A DNA stretch of 64,000 bases from Bradysia coprophila (GCF_014529535.1 NW_023503409.1:2232390-2296389); one strand, 5' to 3'; numbered from the stretch's first letter, positions 27,501 to 40,951 are shown. The notes: generated from the sequence alone by a model not told the origin. Numbers and translations: made by a program.

Positions 27501-30500
27501 TTACTTTTTTAGTTTTTTTTAAACCAACATTTTTACTATTCAAATTTCTTTAATTTTTATTTTTTGCCAACTTTTTATTTACAAACATCCATTTTATTCG
27601 CCACCAGTTCAATCGACAACACACTAACACATTATTTCACATTTTGATTTGCTTCTTTTTTGTTTGTTATTTTGAAAACATTTTAAGTTGGAAAATGCTA
27701 TAAAAAGCGAACCGAACCTGAAAATTTTGTATTTAAAATCGCTAAAATATCGCACACATACATAATACAACATTAAATGAATGTTTAGTTTCTTTACTGA
27801 TTTTTTGTTGTTGTTGTTTATTACTTACACAAATTGATATGCATATATATGTAATATGAAAAGAAAATAATTATTTTTCTTGGATGAAATTTGTAAAAAA
27901 AAAAAAAATAGAATTTCGTTCTACCATAATACCGATCTAAGAATACCAATTTTATGATCTCGCTTTAGTTGAGATGTTAAAAATTCACTGAAAGCTTTAT
28001 TGTAGTTCCACATTGAATATCGATACTCATTTTTCAACACACTCTGCCGTACTCAAACAATTGAAAATAGTATTCATTGGAGTGTGCCAAAAAGTGGGTA
28101 TCGCAATTATTTGTTTGATATTAACTTTCAAATTACCAGAAAATATTTATTTGATTACCTTGAGAAGAAAATATGAATACCACCAAGAGCGAAGTTTGCG
28201 GCCAATGCTCTAGTTGAAATGTCATAATTTTCCCCGTGGTTTCCACAAAAAAAAAGGATGAAAAACAAATCAACGAAAAAACTGTTGCTTTTTAGGAATT
28301 TGAGAATTAAGATGAGAAAGTGTTTATTAAATCCCCACACCTTTTTCACGGTGGAAAAATAAACATTTTCTCAACTGAATTGTCGATTCTGATATTTAGA
28401 GGAAAACAGCCTCTTCTCATTGTATTTGAGTGGACAAAATATGAATTTTTACGCCGCCGCACTCATAATAATATATTTTGCACTTACCTATAACACAACT
28501 GCTATGAAACGTTTTAACACATTTTGCCCTTGATTATATTGTTTGTTATTAGCAAAGGTTACAGGTAAGTCTGTTAGCAGTAATGATACTCTGGTGAGCC
28601 CTCTGCAGATTATTTACAAGCAAAAGAAATCCTGAAATAAGTGGAACGTTAAATTATTCGAAATTCAAATTATCGATCATCCTAAGTGAATAGTAGTTAC
28701 AGTTCTCACATCTTACGATACATAATAGTGGGACACATACAACTGAAATTGTTTGATGTATGCGGTTTGTGTTAACCCACACTGCTATTAGTGAACAATT
28801 CAAATTTTTTACATACAGTACATTTCCTGCGTCTGCAGAAAAAGCTGTTCGATTTTCATCGACAGTCTTTTAAACTCTACGAACTATGTCTCTTAAATCA
28901 GAGAAAACTATGAAAGTCGGTTTTTTTCCTTTGCATATTTCACCGTATTATGATGGTAGGCAAATAACCATAGTAATTGCCACTAGCTATACCATTATAC
29001 CATATTGTGATGGTGACATTACTTGCAATTCGGCGTGGACGAAAAAATATATTGAACTTAGACAATACGGTAATGGTTATGAGAATTTTGAACTTGAAAA
29101 TGTTTTAGAGGCTCTTCCAAAGAATACTGCGGCACGTATCTGACAAATTAAAGACATTTGCTAATTATGATACGCGCTACAGGTATCGAAGTGGTGATGA
29201 TGAAGAAACAAAGGAACATATTATAGGGTCTTATCAATATCTTCGATACTCAATCACTGTATTAGTGTATAGTATCATCGAAATTATGACCCTGATCTTC
29301 CAACAATGAAAATAAAATTGTCTAGAAAATGTTATTTTAATTCGAATGATGATAATTTACGCATGCATAAACTGCACGCGCACTAAACGCGGTATATAAT
29401 GTAGAGAGTGCAAGTGGAATCAAAGTAAGAAAATCAAAAGCGATTGAAGAAATCTGCATAGAAATAAAACTATAATTCTGAAAATAATTTTACACATGAG
29501 ATTCTTGTCTCGTCAATCATCATTAAAATTGTTGAATTTCAAATAAATTATGTCGCTGAACGCTTCAATTCTAAATGAATTAATAAAATGAGCGTAGATT
29601 TAAGCACTTATTGTCCCAATGGGTTATATGAACCGTACAGAATACACAAAACATTAGCAGGCAGCGTTGTAAGTAATGGTTAAATTAATGTGGTATGAAA
29701 ACGAGGAAATCCAACAGAAAACAATTAAAGAAAATGTTTAATGAAACAACAAAATCCAATTTGTTCGTTTAATTAAACATTTATGCATTTTCGCCGAAAA
29801 TTTGTTGCTTTCAAGATTTACAGCTTAACTTAATGTGTGGGTTAATAATGTAGAACGTCCTCGTTTTTTCCTGCAAAATGTCTAAGTCAGGTTCAGTTAA
29901 TCGTAGGTTAGTGCAATTTTCTTAGTCAATTTTCACTTCAGTTTAGAGCAGTTCAGGTACACACAACGTTTGGAAGCAATTTGTTTGCAAGATTTTTTTT
30001 ATTTTGAATTCATTTTCTTTCTAAATTCAATTCAAATTTTACATTTCATTTATCCAATGTTGCGTGCATGATCGTAGTATAGCAGATATTTTTTGCCAAC
30101 ATATTTTTGGAGACAGTTGAATTTTTAAGACGTGAGTCAGTGTTTTGAACGAAATATTATTATGACTCATCTCGTGGTGTTTAATTATGTCTGCGTTATT
30201 CGTAAATAAATTTATTGAATATGATGAAAATTCGAGAAATTAAAACATTGTGATAAAATTTCAGAGTTGAAATTGAAATTATAATTTCTAGTTCAATTTT
30301 TACACGAAGTTTGTATTTATACAAATGAGTTTTTTCTATAGTTCCTTTTTAATCAAGTGTCACCTTAAAGGCTCTGTTAGAAATGTTTATTCTTCTAGGA
30401 AAAATGTAAACACCGAATTTTTAGTAAATGGAAATCGCCGTTCAGTTGTTCTGATATGGAGAGTTTTAGAAGTGTACAAAAGAAAAATGTTTGCATTGTA

Positions 30501-33500
30501 GTGAGCTTGTAACCATTTTTGAAGTGACGATGACCAATTCCAAAAGTTTAGAGCCTTTTATTAAGATAATTTGGAATCTGCACCCAGTTATAGAATTAGT
30601 AAATCGAAATTACATTAGAGTGTGAGGTGATTTAAACAAAAGTTCAGCATATTGGATACAGCCAAAAAATGGTCCTAGATTTTTTTTTTCGGATTCTTTA
30701 AACCACTTATTACATATTTAACTTCGAATGACCAGATATAGATGACTGTGGTGTGAACTAACTTTAAATGTAATTTATCAGAATTTTAATTTTGATCGTT
30801 CTAAAAAAAAAATTTGTTGGGCGGTCGAATGAACTGAATACAAAAAAAGGAAATTAATCTTAATGCCTTGGGCATGAGTTTCATTTTTTTCTTTTCGTGT
30901 TCTCAGCATGAAAAGTTCTGGACGGTTGATTTTTGGAACTTTTGCTTATCGCCCTCACTTTGTTCGGGCTACAACTCCGTCCACAAGAGATACGTAAATA
31001 ACTATTAGTAAACAACTTAGTGCAGGCACATATAGAAAAGTATATGTTGAAACGAATGACGCATTTTAAATAAATGAAGTATCAGATTTAATAATTGTGC
31101 CGCGATGCGTCTGCCTGTTCTAAGAGGTTAATTATTTTCTTATTTTTGCTATGTGAGACTAATTGCCAGTTATTTACATCAATTTCGACCCTTTTTTCTA
31201 ATATGATTACCAGAGAACCAAAATTTCGCAAGCTCTACACACATAAACTTTATGTTTTCTTAGACTTTAAAGAGCAAAATTTCGCATTTACTAAAGATAT
31301 CTATCAAGCTACGCCTCATACCTGTATCAAGCTACGCCTGTAGAACAACACATAATTTTCACCAGATCTAGTACTTCAATATTAAGTGAGAAACTTATTC
31401 TTTTGTATATTGAAGAAACATCAAAGCTCGTCGAACCAGAAAAAAGTTTCTCAAACTATTTTGTTGGCTGTAGAACTTGATGTTGACTCCATTTTTAATA
31501 TTACTTCTATTGTTTGGTAGTATCTTTTCTTGAAGACTTCATTAATTTTCTGTGGTTAATCTCATCCAGGTCGGTGTTAAAATTAGTTTTCGCAAATAAC
31601 CAAAATTATTTAAATTTAGTTAAATCTATGGCCATCACTAATATTCATGTTGCCAAAAGATATTACAGATATTTTGTGTTAATTAAAGCAATAATTTTGT
31701 TTTTGACTTTCATATAACTCTCTAACGTACGTACGTACAGATTTGAATGACATGGCATTTGTTAATTTTATAGAGTTTGTCATGCTAAACAAACTGTTGC
31801 AAAACAAATGTTAGACAATTTCTTTCAAATACAATTCACATTATTATCGCACCGTCGTTCATCTCTAGTGAGACAATTTATCACTCAGCGACAAATTAAT
31901 GGTAAAATATTTTACGAGAGGTAAATTAATTTTAATTTAATGGTTCGGATACGATTTTATGGGACATAATTAGGAAGATCACCTATGCTGACGTTATTAG
32001 CATTGTTAGAATTCACTACATTAAATTGATATATTTTTTCGATGTCTTGAGGTTGGTCAATTGATTTTTTGCTGTACTTAACGTTTCAACCATTTAACGT
32101 TGATTTTTCCAACTTAAACAGTTGATAGTCCTGTATTTTCACTGAAGAAGATAATTGTGCACTTTACAAATGATTCTTGTAACACAAAAACTTTTCTTTG
32201 TTAACAGGCTGTTGACCAAGTCGATAAAGCATCACGTCTAGTGAAAAAGGAATCGTCTTCTTCGTACTTCGAAGAGTCTTCAACAAAATTCGTACAACAT
32301 TCTTCAAGTGAACAGGTAAGGTTTTACGGTAAGACCGGAGCGTTCGTCGATTAATTGAGGTAAACATACTTACAGTTGGTCAAAAAAGAATCGAAACCGT
32401 ACTTGAACGGAAATTCCGAGCCAGCATACAGACCGATCTTGTTGGATAAACTTCCATTACCCACGACAGGAGGAAACGTTGTTGGTAAGTGTACTTATTT
32501 CTCACAGATGTTTTATGGCAATATGAAACGAAATGTGAAAGGTTGAGCTTTGGTTCATATCCTGACCACAATTTACATAAAGTTTAAAACCCTTTACCTC
32601 CTTTACAATGCGCATGATCCACACTTTCTATAATTTAAATTATTTTGAAACAAAGTAAAAATCATTTAAAGTTTAATAACCAAAAATTTCACGGATTTTC
32701 AAAGCGTAAAAATAAATCTTCCAAAATTAAACGTTTTTCGGAAATGATTCATTAATAAACGATTTAATTACGTTCGTTGAATTGAGATGTATATGGTGCC
32801 GATGCATCTGAATATAATTAAAAGAGAGAACCTTACTTTATCACACAGTGAAACGAATGGATGTAGACAAACAATGTTAAATTATGACAAAGTGTTTGAG
32901 CTATGTGAACTTGACCTAATATCCTAGAATAATGGCCATGGCAAATGCTGTCGTTGTTTATAGTTGTTATTTTCCCCAATTACAGCCGAAGTAAAAATGC
33001 CAAGCGGACGTATAGATCAACCGATAATTGAAGACAATCGCGATGGAACCGTTCGCGTTCAATATGATCCCCGTGAAGAAGGTGTTCACGAATTGGCAGT
33101 GAAATATAACGGCGAACATGTACAAGGTATAATCGGTGCTGATGCATGTATTGTAATCATTTGACTAAGAACAAATTATCTGCAGGCTCCCCGTACAAAT
33201 TCCATGTTGATTCGATCGCATCTGGATTTGTAACAGCTTATGGACCAGGACTGACTCACGGTGTCACTGGTGAGCCATGCAACTTTACAATATCGACTAA
33301 GGGCGCTGGTGCTGGAGGACTTAGCTTGGCAGTTGAGGGACCTAGCAAAGCTGAGGTAAAAGATTCTGACTTGACATTGAAACATTATTCCTAATAACTA
33401 CATTTTCTCTTTCCACGCTAGATTTCGTACAATGACAATAAAGACGGAACAGTCGGAGTAACATATCTTCCTACAGCTCCCGGCGAATACAAAGTTTCAG

Positions 33501-36500
33501 TTCGATTCGGTGATAAGAACATCAAAGGCTCACCATTCTTCGCCAAAATTACTGGTGAAGGACGAAAACGAAATCAAATATCAGTTGGATCTTGTTCTGA
33601 AGTCACGTTGCCGGGAGTTATTTCCGATGCAGATCTTCGATCACTGAATGCATCCATTCAGGTAAATTAAATGTCAAAATTTTGTCATGTGATTTCGGAA
33701 AAATGACATTATGACTGTTTCAGACTCCCAGCGGCTTAGAAGAACCGTGCTTCTTGAAACGTATGCCAAGTGGAAATATAGGCATTTCGTTCACACCACG
33801 TGAAGTAGGTGAACATGCCGTTTCTGTTAAGCGTCAAGGAAAACACATTCACAACTCTCCATTCAAAGTGAATGTGTGTGAGCGAGAGGTGGGCGATGCG
33901 AAAAAGGTGAAAGTAACTGGAAATGCTTTGAAAGAGGGAAAAACTCACTCCGAAAATACGTTCACTGTTGACACCAGAAACGCTGGATATGGCGGATTAT
34001 CACTTTCGATTGAAGGACCTAGCAAGGCTGAAATTAATTGTACCGACAAAGAGGATGGCACCCTTAACATCTCTTACAAGCCGACGGAGCCTGGTTATTA
34101 TATTGTCAATTTGAAGTTCGCCGATCATCATGTGACTGGGTCACCTTTCACTGTTAAAGTAACTGGTGAAGGCTCCAACCGTCAACGGGAGAAAATTCAA
34201 CGACAACGCGACGCTGTTCCACTGACTGAGGTCGGTGGAGAGTGTAAATTGACGTTCAAAATGCCGGGAATAACGTCATTTGATCTTGGAGCAACCGTAA
34301 AGTCACCTAGTGGTGTTATTGAGGATGCTGAAATTCAAGAAATAGCTGATGGCCTTTATTGCGTCAATTTTATTCCGAAAGAACTTGGAGTGCATACCGT
34401 GTCCGTACGCTACACTGAAATGCACATCCCTGGTTAGAAATTCTTACACACTGCGTATACGTCCTAATCTAACAATTTTTTTTGTCTTAGGATCACCCTT
34501 CCAATTTACTGTTGGTCCATTCAGAGATTCCGGCTCTCATTTGGTAAAAGCTGGTGGTGCTGGTCTTGAACGAGGAGAAGTTGGCATACCGTCTGAATTC
34601 AATGTTTGGACGCGAGAAGCCGGTGGCGGTTCTTTAGCTATCTCAATTGAAGGACCAAGCAAGGCCGAGATCGAATTTAAAGATCGTAAAGACGGATCGT
34701 GCAACGTCGCTTATACAGTTACTGAACCGGGTGAATATCGCATCGGTCTCAAATTCAATGATCGCCATATTCCTGATTCACCACACAAAGTTTACATTTC
34801 CCCTGCCATGGGCGATGCACACAAATTGGAAGTTGCACAATTTCCTCAAGGTGCCGTACAGGCCGACACTCCGGCTCAATTTTTAGTTCGCAAGAACGGT
34901 GCTAAGGGTGAATTGGATGCTAAGGTTTGACCAAATATTTCAGTTATACAAACTAGGCGTCTTCATTGTCAAATTTTATCCATCCATAACACAGGTAATC
35001 GCTCCATCCAATACCGAAGACGATTGCTTCATTCAAGCAATTGATCAAGATGAATACTCCGTCCGTTTCTATCCACGCGAGAGTGGAATACATAGCATTC
35101 ATGTGAAGTTTAATGGTGTTCACATTCCCGGTTCACCATATCGTATTAAAGTTGGTAAGGATGTTGCTGATCCGGCGTGTGTTCAAGCAAGCGGCAATGG
35201 ATTGAAAGAAGCAAAAACGGGACAAAAGTCCGATCTCATCATCGATACGTGCAATGCCGGATCTGGTACGCTGGCCGTTACTCTTGATGGTCCATCGAAA
35301 GTGGCAATGGATTGCACCGAAGTCGATGAAGGTTACAAGGTTCGATACACACCGCTACTTCCCGGAGATTACTACATGTCCATTAAGTACAACAACATGC
35401 ACATCGTCGGCTCGCCATTCAAAATTATCTGCACGGGTTCGACATAATCACTGAAATGAGTAACGCCAATTTTGCTTAACGTTCAAATTGTTTAGGTGAA
35501 AGTTTGTGCGAAGAAGGTGCTCAAGAAACATCATCCGTTATCGTTGAAACGGTTTCGAAATATTCGAAGGGGAACAATAAGAATGGACCGGTTTTGCCGA
35601 ATTTCAAATCCGATGCAACGAAGGTTACTACAAAGGGAATGGGACTGAAGAAAGCCTTCCTGGGAAAACAAAATCAATTTACTGTTGGTGCAACAGATGC
35701 AGGTTTGTAGTGTATACAGCGTACACTTTCATAAGTAACGACCAAAAAGTCCATTGTTTTCACTAACCGGAATTGGCTTTTCTTTTGTTTTTAGTTTTGA
35801 ATTTGATACTAACTTTGATTTCGAAAATTAACTGCCGCGGTAGATCAATTTCTACGCTACATTGTTAGGTCTGCGTTTTTTCAATGAAACCTGAATGAAT
35901 TCACGTTTTTGTAGTCGACGTCATCGTCCTCGATTTCTCTTTAAGAATGCTTTCCACTCAACAAAAAGTACTCCGTGTGAGAGCTGTGAAAGAGCTAGCT
36001 GGCAAGTAAACAATGCAAAAATTGAAAAAATTCAATTTTGTCTCTCACGCGGAGCCTTATCCAATCCACCTAAACAAGAATCTCTGACCTTTCAGAGAAA
36101 TTTTCGTACGTCGCGGGCAGAATTTGCAGAATATTACTATCATGGTTAGCGAAAACGCCTTATCACAATGTTTGTGTGAATTGAAGAGCTTCCGAAAGTT
36201 TTCATATTCTTTTGGATTCCATTGACAAAGTGGAATATTTCAGTGAGAAGCTGAAAGCTCTTAAAAGTACTTCAAAAGCAAAGACACGAATACAATTGGT
36301 TTAACATGGCAGATTACTGACATTTAAAAAAAATCGAGCGTAGCGATTCCGGTATCTTATCCATTCAGCGTCAATCTTACCATTTTTCCGTTTTTTACGA
36401 CTTTTAACAGCATTGTAAATCTCGCTTACGACCGTTTGTATTTTTGTGCAAAAGAGCTTTCACATAACCGCTTCAATTAATACAAATATTTAATTCAAAA

Positions 36501-37206
36501 TGAAATTTCCAGCATTTTCGTAAGGGGATCCCAAGATACGTTTTTCCTTTTCAATAATTTTGTTTGCTCTATTCGTTCTACGAGTATTTCAGAGAGTATC
36601 GACTCTCTTTACGTTTCTTTTGTTGACATGTGGAACGATGTGGAACAAATGAAACTGTAGGAAGTCAAGCACATAAATGGTCTAACTGCGATGATTGTAG
36701 AAAAGGGAATGAAATAACAAATTTTTGAGAATGTAGGTCGAAATATGAAGTGAGCTAGAAAACATTTCCGTCTCAAAGGAATGCAGCAACAAATCGACAA
36801 TAGTAAAAGCACCGTCGAAAGAAACTCTAATTTATTTATGTTGGCGCGTATTAATCTTCACAGCGTCTAAGCACTCCTTTTTTGTCAGCACAAAACCCTC
36901 CTCTCCACTTTTACCCTCTACCACTGACAATTTCAATTTCATTTCCTCACGTTTCATCTTTTATTTTATGCTCTGAAATGTTTTTGCTGTTTATTTACTT
37001 TCGAATATCATTTTATTTTAGGCAACAACATTCTGTATATCGGTATGTATGGTCCGAAGGGTCCATGCGAAGAAGTCCAAGTCAAACATATGGGACGTAA
37101 CATTTATCAAGTCAATTACTTTGTACGCGAAAGAGGAGAATTTATTTTGATAATTAAATGGGGTGAAGAACACATTCCTGGATCACCTTTTAGAGTCGAA
37201 GTTTAG
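12567..37206 (+). CDS. cher: Filamin, long isoform (cheerio-type actin cross-linker)
   Basis: Large actin cross-linking scaffold of the cortex, adhesion sites and ring canals. Coding exons: 12567-12788, 12909-13224, 19487-19628, 19699-20034, 20200-20214 (microexon), 21634-21725, 21782-22092, 22160-22337, 22403-22824, 22884-22944, 23001-23339, 23410-23539, 23597-23835, 23953-24519, 24924-25728, 25798-25951, 26018-26185, 26248-26378, 27056-27188, 32208-32315, 32376-32484, 32986-33126, 33186-33355, 33422-33661, 33724-34432, 34491-34924, 34995-35436, 35496-35702, 37022-37206. These give 2501 residues, or 2496 without the microexon. An Asn/Ser-rich leader is followed by CH1 (contains [11 protein letters not shown] and [18 protein letters not shown]) and CH2 ([10 protein letters not shown]). 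Then I count 22 Ig-like repeats, most with AYGPGL-type starts and GSPF-type ends. Thirteen precede a Ser-rich hinge 1, eight follow it, then hinge 2 ([13 protein letters not shown]) and a C-terminal dimerisation repeat ending GSPFRVEV. The 8+1 arrangement after hinge 1 matches vertebrate filamins. The start is the first ATG in the frame. Confidence 0.96.
14795..14949. mobile_element. 155-bp MITE of the GGGNCATTCANAAA type
   Basis: Ends GGGTTCATTCACAAAGT and (reverse complement) GGGAACATTCACAAAGTG form the terminal repeats. The inner TTAGGGGGAAAGTGGAGTCTG is G-rich like the very widespread arthropod MITEs that begin GGGCCATTCATAAATTACG. That likeness is from memory. It has no coding capacity. 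Confidence 0.6.
17438..17542. repeat. Foldback hairpin, 35-bp arms
   Basis: Left arm 17438-17472 and right arm 17508-17542 are reverse complements at nearly every position (core AAATGATGGAAATG). They are separated by a 35-base GC-richer loop containing CCTCGGCTACGCCTCGA. It lies in the long filamin intron. Confidence 0.6.
20200..20214 (+). other. Candidate 15-nt filamin microexon
   Basis: Flanked by a pyrimidine-rich acceptor ending TTATAG and a perfect donor GTAAGT. It enters and leaves in phase 2, so inclusion adds five residues (S-I-P-P-P before the shared Arg) between the CH2 domain and the first Ig repeat. Skipping keeps the frame unchanged. It is probably alternatively spliced and would lengthen a Pro-rich linker next to the actin-binding domain. 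Confidence 0.6.
27189..32207. other. 5.0-kb filamin intron before hinge 1
   Basis: Separates repeat 13 from the hinge-1 exons. Drosophila makes a short filamin lacking the actin-binding domain from an internal promoter, so this intron is the natural place for one. I could not identify a specific first exon. An 85-codon frame at 28886-29143 starts with ATG but has no recognisable domain. Confidence 0.5.
32208..32315 (+). other. cher: Filamin hinge-1 cassette exon, 108 nt, phase 0/0
   Basis: Encodes 36 Ser/Lys/Glu-rich residues ([13 protein letters not shown]) of the flexible hinge. Both borders are in phase 0 and the previous and next exons also meet in phase 0, so it can be skipped without a frameshift. 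Hinge-1 splice variants are known in vertebrate filamins. Here the variant is a prediction. Confidence 0.5.
35703..37021. other. 1.3-kb last filamin intron
   Basis: Lies in the final Ig repeat. It contains a small foldback at 35971-36056 (CTCCGTGTGAGAG against CTCTCACGCGGAG) and no supported gene. Confidence 0.55.
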
Positions 37207-37378
37207 TGATGTGGTGGTATAACCTGAATAGCGTACCGTACAATTTATCAAGTTTTTTTTTATTATCAATCCATTTTATATTTTACTCTTCTGGTTAAAA
37301 GCAACGAAAACGCAATCTTAGAAGTTTAGCTTGGAAAACGAAATGTTCTTTTTTTTGCCTTGCACACGACCACTGCAA

Positions 37379-37384
37379 AATAAA
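37379..37384 (+). terminator. Candidate filamin polyadenylation signal
   Basis: AATAAA 173 bases after the filamin stop. Further AATAAA words occur around 37638 and 37750, so several poly(A) sites are possible. Confidence 0.35.
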
Positions 37385-38633
37385 TTTGTATTTTTTTTCT
37401 GCTGCTAATTTTATTTTTAGTTCATGGAACAGTGAAGAAATTATCTTAGCCATATCGTATGCATATAATACTTTATAACTATAAACAATGTCGACCGATA
37501 AAAATATTTTAAATATTTAATCTCATGGATACTGAACGTATACTTTCGCGTTTAATATTTTTTTTCAGTCAATCGAAAAAGAACGAAATAGAAAGAAACA
37601 AACAACAAAATGTAAAGTCAATGTTGATTTTTTGTTTAAAATAAAACTTATTGATTCAAAAATTAAATTGACTTTTTAGCAAATACGCAAAGTGAAGACG
37701 GCCGATTCGATCTTCTTCAACATATAAATCCAAGCAAAATCCAAAATAAAAATAAAATTTTCCTTGATCCATTAAAAATTTAGAGAGATGTGCCTGCTAT
37801 TACATAGCCCAGGAAACGAATGTGATAATTTGTCCAATCTTTGAAATAACATAGGAATAAATGGGATATTGTACAGCAATGAAATTAGTTTATAACTTCC
37901 ATCACCACGCTAATGATGATATCTCGTATTGGCAGTAATAATTCGCTTACTGATCTTAATGGTCCCTCGAATACTTCAATCATATAATGTCAAATCTATT
38001 ACCTCATCTGTTGGAAGTACCGCTTTTTGTGAGGTTATTGCTGCAACTTCATAACATGCATTTAAAAGGGAATGCTGAACAGACTCAGCTCGTATTTTGC
38101 TCGGATTGTATCTTAAGTTTTTATCTTGATGATTTTCGCTGCTGATTAACCCAACCGCTCGTTGTGTTCATGCCGCTAATAATAAAATTTTGAAGGCGAT
38201 TAAATTGCAATTAACATTTTGTAGAACAGCCAAGTATTTATTTGTAGCGGTCTCTGCATTGTGTTCAAAGCTTCACTGTAAAACGGTTTACCAACAATAA
38301 CGAAGCAAAAGTTGGAAACTAGTTTATCAGAGAAAATGTGATGAAATATCGATATGACGAGATTTCACGTGCATCGAAGTTTACTTTTAACTTCCATCTA
38401 ACGTGTAAGGAAGGTCTACCACGGTGACAGCCTTGAGCCATCAATAAATACGTACAAACGAATTTGAATTTATCGTTTTGAGTCGACCGAGGTAATGAAA
38501 TAAGAACTTTTGATTGTCAACAAGGTAAGTAACTGTTTACTAAAAGTTCAGCTTTCAAAGATTTTGGTAAATTCTTTTACGTGTTACGGCATGTTTCATT
38601 TTCATTTACATTGCCTAATCACGTAAAGCATTG

Positions 38634-38719
38634 TACTTACGAGGTTCCAAGTTGTTATTTATTCGGGTCGGGCTGTAACACCCCACTTATCAAATACACA
38701 ACTTGGAACCTCGGAAGTA
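38634..38719. repeat. Foldback hairpin with near-perfect arms
   Basis: CGAGGTTCCAAGTTGT (38640-38655) is exactly reverse-complemented at 38698-38713, and pairing extends outwards a few bases. The loop is 42 bases with GGGTCGGGCTGTAACACCCC. Same architecture as the 17.4 and 62.8 kb hairpins, but a different arm sequence. Confidence 0.6.
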
Positions 38720-39261
38720 ATATACTATTAAGTTCTCAAGAAGAGTGTTTTTGAATTAGATTGTTCCTTCATTAAACTTTCGTCATTGGTCTTTTTTATC
38801 AACAGATTTCAATCGAAGTCAGACACAAAACAATGTACAGAAAAACAGATTCGCAAAGAATTAAAATCCAGCGACATGACTTGCATAAAAGCAAACTTTT
38901 TACAAAGTAAAAGTTTTTGGTAAGTTTTGTCAAATTATAAGAAAAAAAAATCAAAAAAACTAATTCGACTCACATCATTATTTCAAAGAATACAGTCAGC
39001 AGTGGAAAGCATAATTTTGCATAATATACAAGATGAGTTTCACGATAGTAACCAGGAATAGGAATACAAATTGCTTTTGACCTATTCCGATTGAACGAAG
39101 TGTTTTGTATCATATTTCATTCATCTAAGCTCGTCGATCATAGAGCAGATCGAAATACAGTGTTACATTTTTGAATCTTGTTTTATTTACTTACAGGGTG
39201 CAGTCATAAAGTTTTAAAATTTAAAGGAAAGTTTGAATTTATTAGACATGTAAATCACGAC

Positions 39262-39459
39262 GATCGAACTTAGTGACATATTTTCGGCCAAGACATTTTT
39301 TAAATCAATTTTTTGGCTCATTTTTGGTTAAATAGAGAAAAATATTAGAAGTTAACATTTTTGTACCTACGTTTGACCAAAAATGAGCAACTTATAACTT
39401 CATGGTAAAAAATCGATTTAAAAATTTCTCAGCCGAAAATGTGTCACTAAGTTCAACGA
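39262..39459. mobile_element. 198-bp MITE-like inverted-repeat element
   Basis: Left GAACTTAGTGACA-ATTTTCGGC is matched in reverse complement at the right end, and the match continues for about 70 bases (AAATC-ATTTTTT, GCTCATTTTTGGT) to the centre. No coding content. Confidence 0.6.
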
Positions 39460-39603
39460 TTCATTATTTTGTATGAAAGATTACCAAATAAAAATTAATA
39501 AAAGCATTGAATTCGTATCATTTATTAAGTCGTTGATTCAATCCTATTCGTCCATTTCGTGCAGCCTTTTCGATTTCTATAACAAGGTACAAGTCGATTT
39601 AAG

Positions 39604-40010
39604 TGATTCTTTTGAAAAATAGCATACCAAATGCGGACGCATTTTCTAGTGGAATCTTTTATATGTTCCTAGGACTTCGATAAAATTACCTTTCGAATGA
39701 GACCCCACTCGACCATGTACGTTTTTGTGTATCTCGAGAGATTTCAGTAAGAACAGTGTAAGTCTTCGGTTGAAAACTTGTGGATGAACAGTGTGGATGA
39801 ATTTTAAACCCAATAAGTCCCTACTCAGCTCAATAATACATGTGATTACCTTTCTAATGACACCCTCTACGTCTCGTGCAACTTAAGAAATTTTTGTAAG
39901 AAAATAGCAAGTTTCGAAGAATTTTCTTGAAACCGGATTTTGGTTTCCACTAAAAAATTCCATTAGAAAATGCGTCCGATTTCGTTAGGCTGTTTATCAA
40001 AAGAATCCCT
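39604..40010. mobile_element. MITE of the GATTCTTTTGA family (family B), with ATTTAAG duplication
   Basis: Ends TGATTCTTTTGAAAA and (reverse complement) AGGGATTCTTTTGATAAA, with the internal block CGGACGCATTTTCTA-TGGAAT also inverted. ATTTAAG occurs directly outside both ends (39597-39603 and 40011-40017), a likely target duplication. Relatives are at 43491-43578 and 63813 onward. Confidence 0.65.
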
Positions 40011-40513
40011 ATTTAAGATGTTACTTACTGGGAAAGTAATTTTAGCATAGTCTATTGTCAACATAGTCTATGAACAATGTAAGTTATTGTAAGTAAGGGT
40101 TGAAGATGTGTGCTAATTAATCAAAAGATTCAGAATCACAATTTCCTCATAGGAATACAGTTTGATGGAGCATAACACCGTTACGCATCGTTATACGTAA
40201 ATAACATGTCATTCTGAAAAATAAAGCAAAAGTCTAAGTGTACACTAGATACACATACATAAATGATCATCAGGCGAAAACTTCGGAGGATACTCAACAA
40301 GTAATGAAGAAAAGCAAGAACTAACGTTTCGATCTTACTCGTGTGATAAATTCCTAAATAAGTTCGTAGTACAGACTCTGTACTCAATGTGTCCGATACC
40401 GAAAAACGATGGTTACTTACGCCTACATCTCTCATTTAGTACGCTTTGAAAGTAGCTACGTTTGAGCACCTTTTAAGTTAACTGACCCTAACCAAGGTTG
40501 TTAAGGAGGTCAC

Positions 40514-40670
40514 CATTGAAAGTACAAACCAGGTATGATCTGTGCATACAAACCGGAGGAAACAACTATTTCATATAAAAGTGAGTCTGTTTATATGAAA
40601 TTGCTATTTCCTCCGCTTCATTCAAATGTTGACATAAGACCATACCTATAGAGTATACGTTCATTGGGTA
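40514..40670. mobile_element. Second copy of MITE family A
   Basis: Begins ATTGAAAGTACAAACCAGG then TATGATCT, matching the 2577-2732 element start (AATGAAAGTGCAAAACAGG). The right end carries the inverted form with CCATACCT. The middle forms its own hairpin (CGGAGGAAA-A and TTTCCTCCG). The flanking duplication is unclear. Confidence 0.55.
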
Positions 40671-40951
40671 ACATAGATCTTGTCAACTACTTTTAAAAAC
40701 TATCGCCACCGATTCGAATTCAATCGAGTAATCCTTCATTGTATCTACAGTTTTGTCTTTCAGATGTTTTTTCTATAAATTTGTTTTTATTCTCTCAAAT
40801 TAATATTTTAATCACTCGGAATGATTCCAAGACGATATAATACAGAATCAACTCACAAAGTAATTTTGCACATTCCCTATCGCACGCATATCAACTACAA
40901 AGTTACATTTTTACGAAACTCTAGACACAAAATTTTTCGTCTGGACCAAAA

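Larger units (their letters stand above)
37385..40951. other. Intergenic MITE cluster
   Basis: Between filamin and the next gene. It holds a foldback at 38634-38719 and three inverted-repeat elements (39262-39459, 39604-40010, 40514-40670). No coding exon was recognised. Confidence 0.5.

Noticed and set aside
28886-29143. 85-codon ATG frame in the 5-kb filamin intron
   Set aside because: No recognisable domain, no splice partners and no promoter or poly(A) context; long AT-rich introns give such frames by chance.
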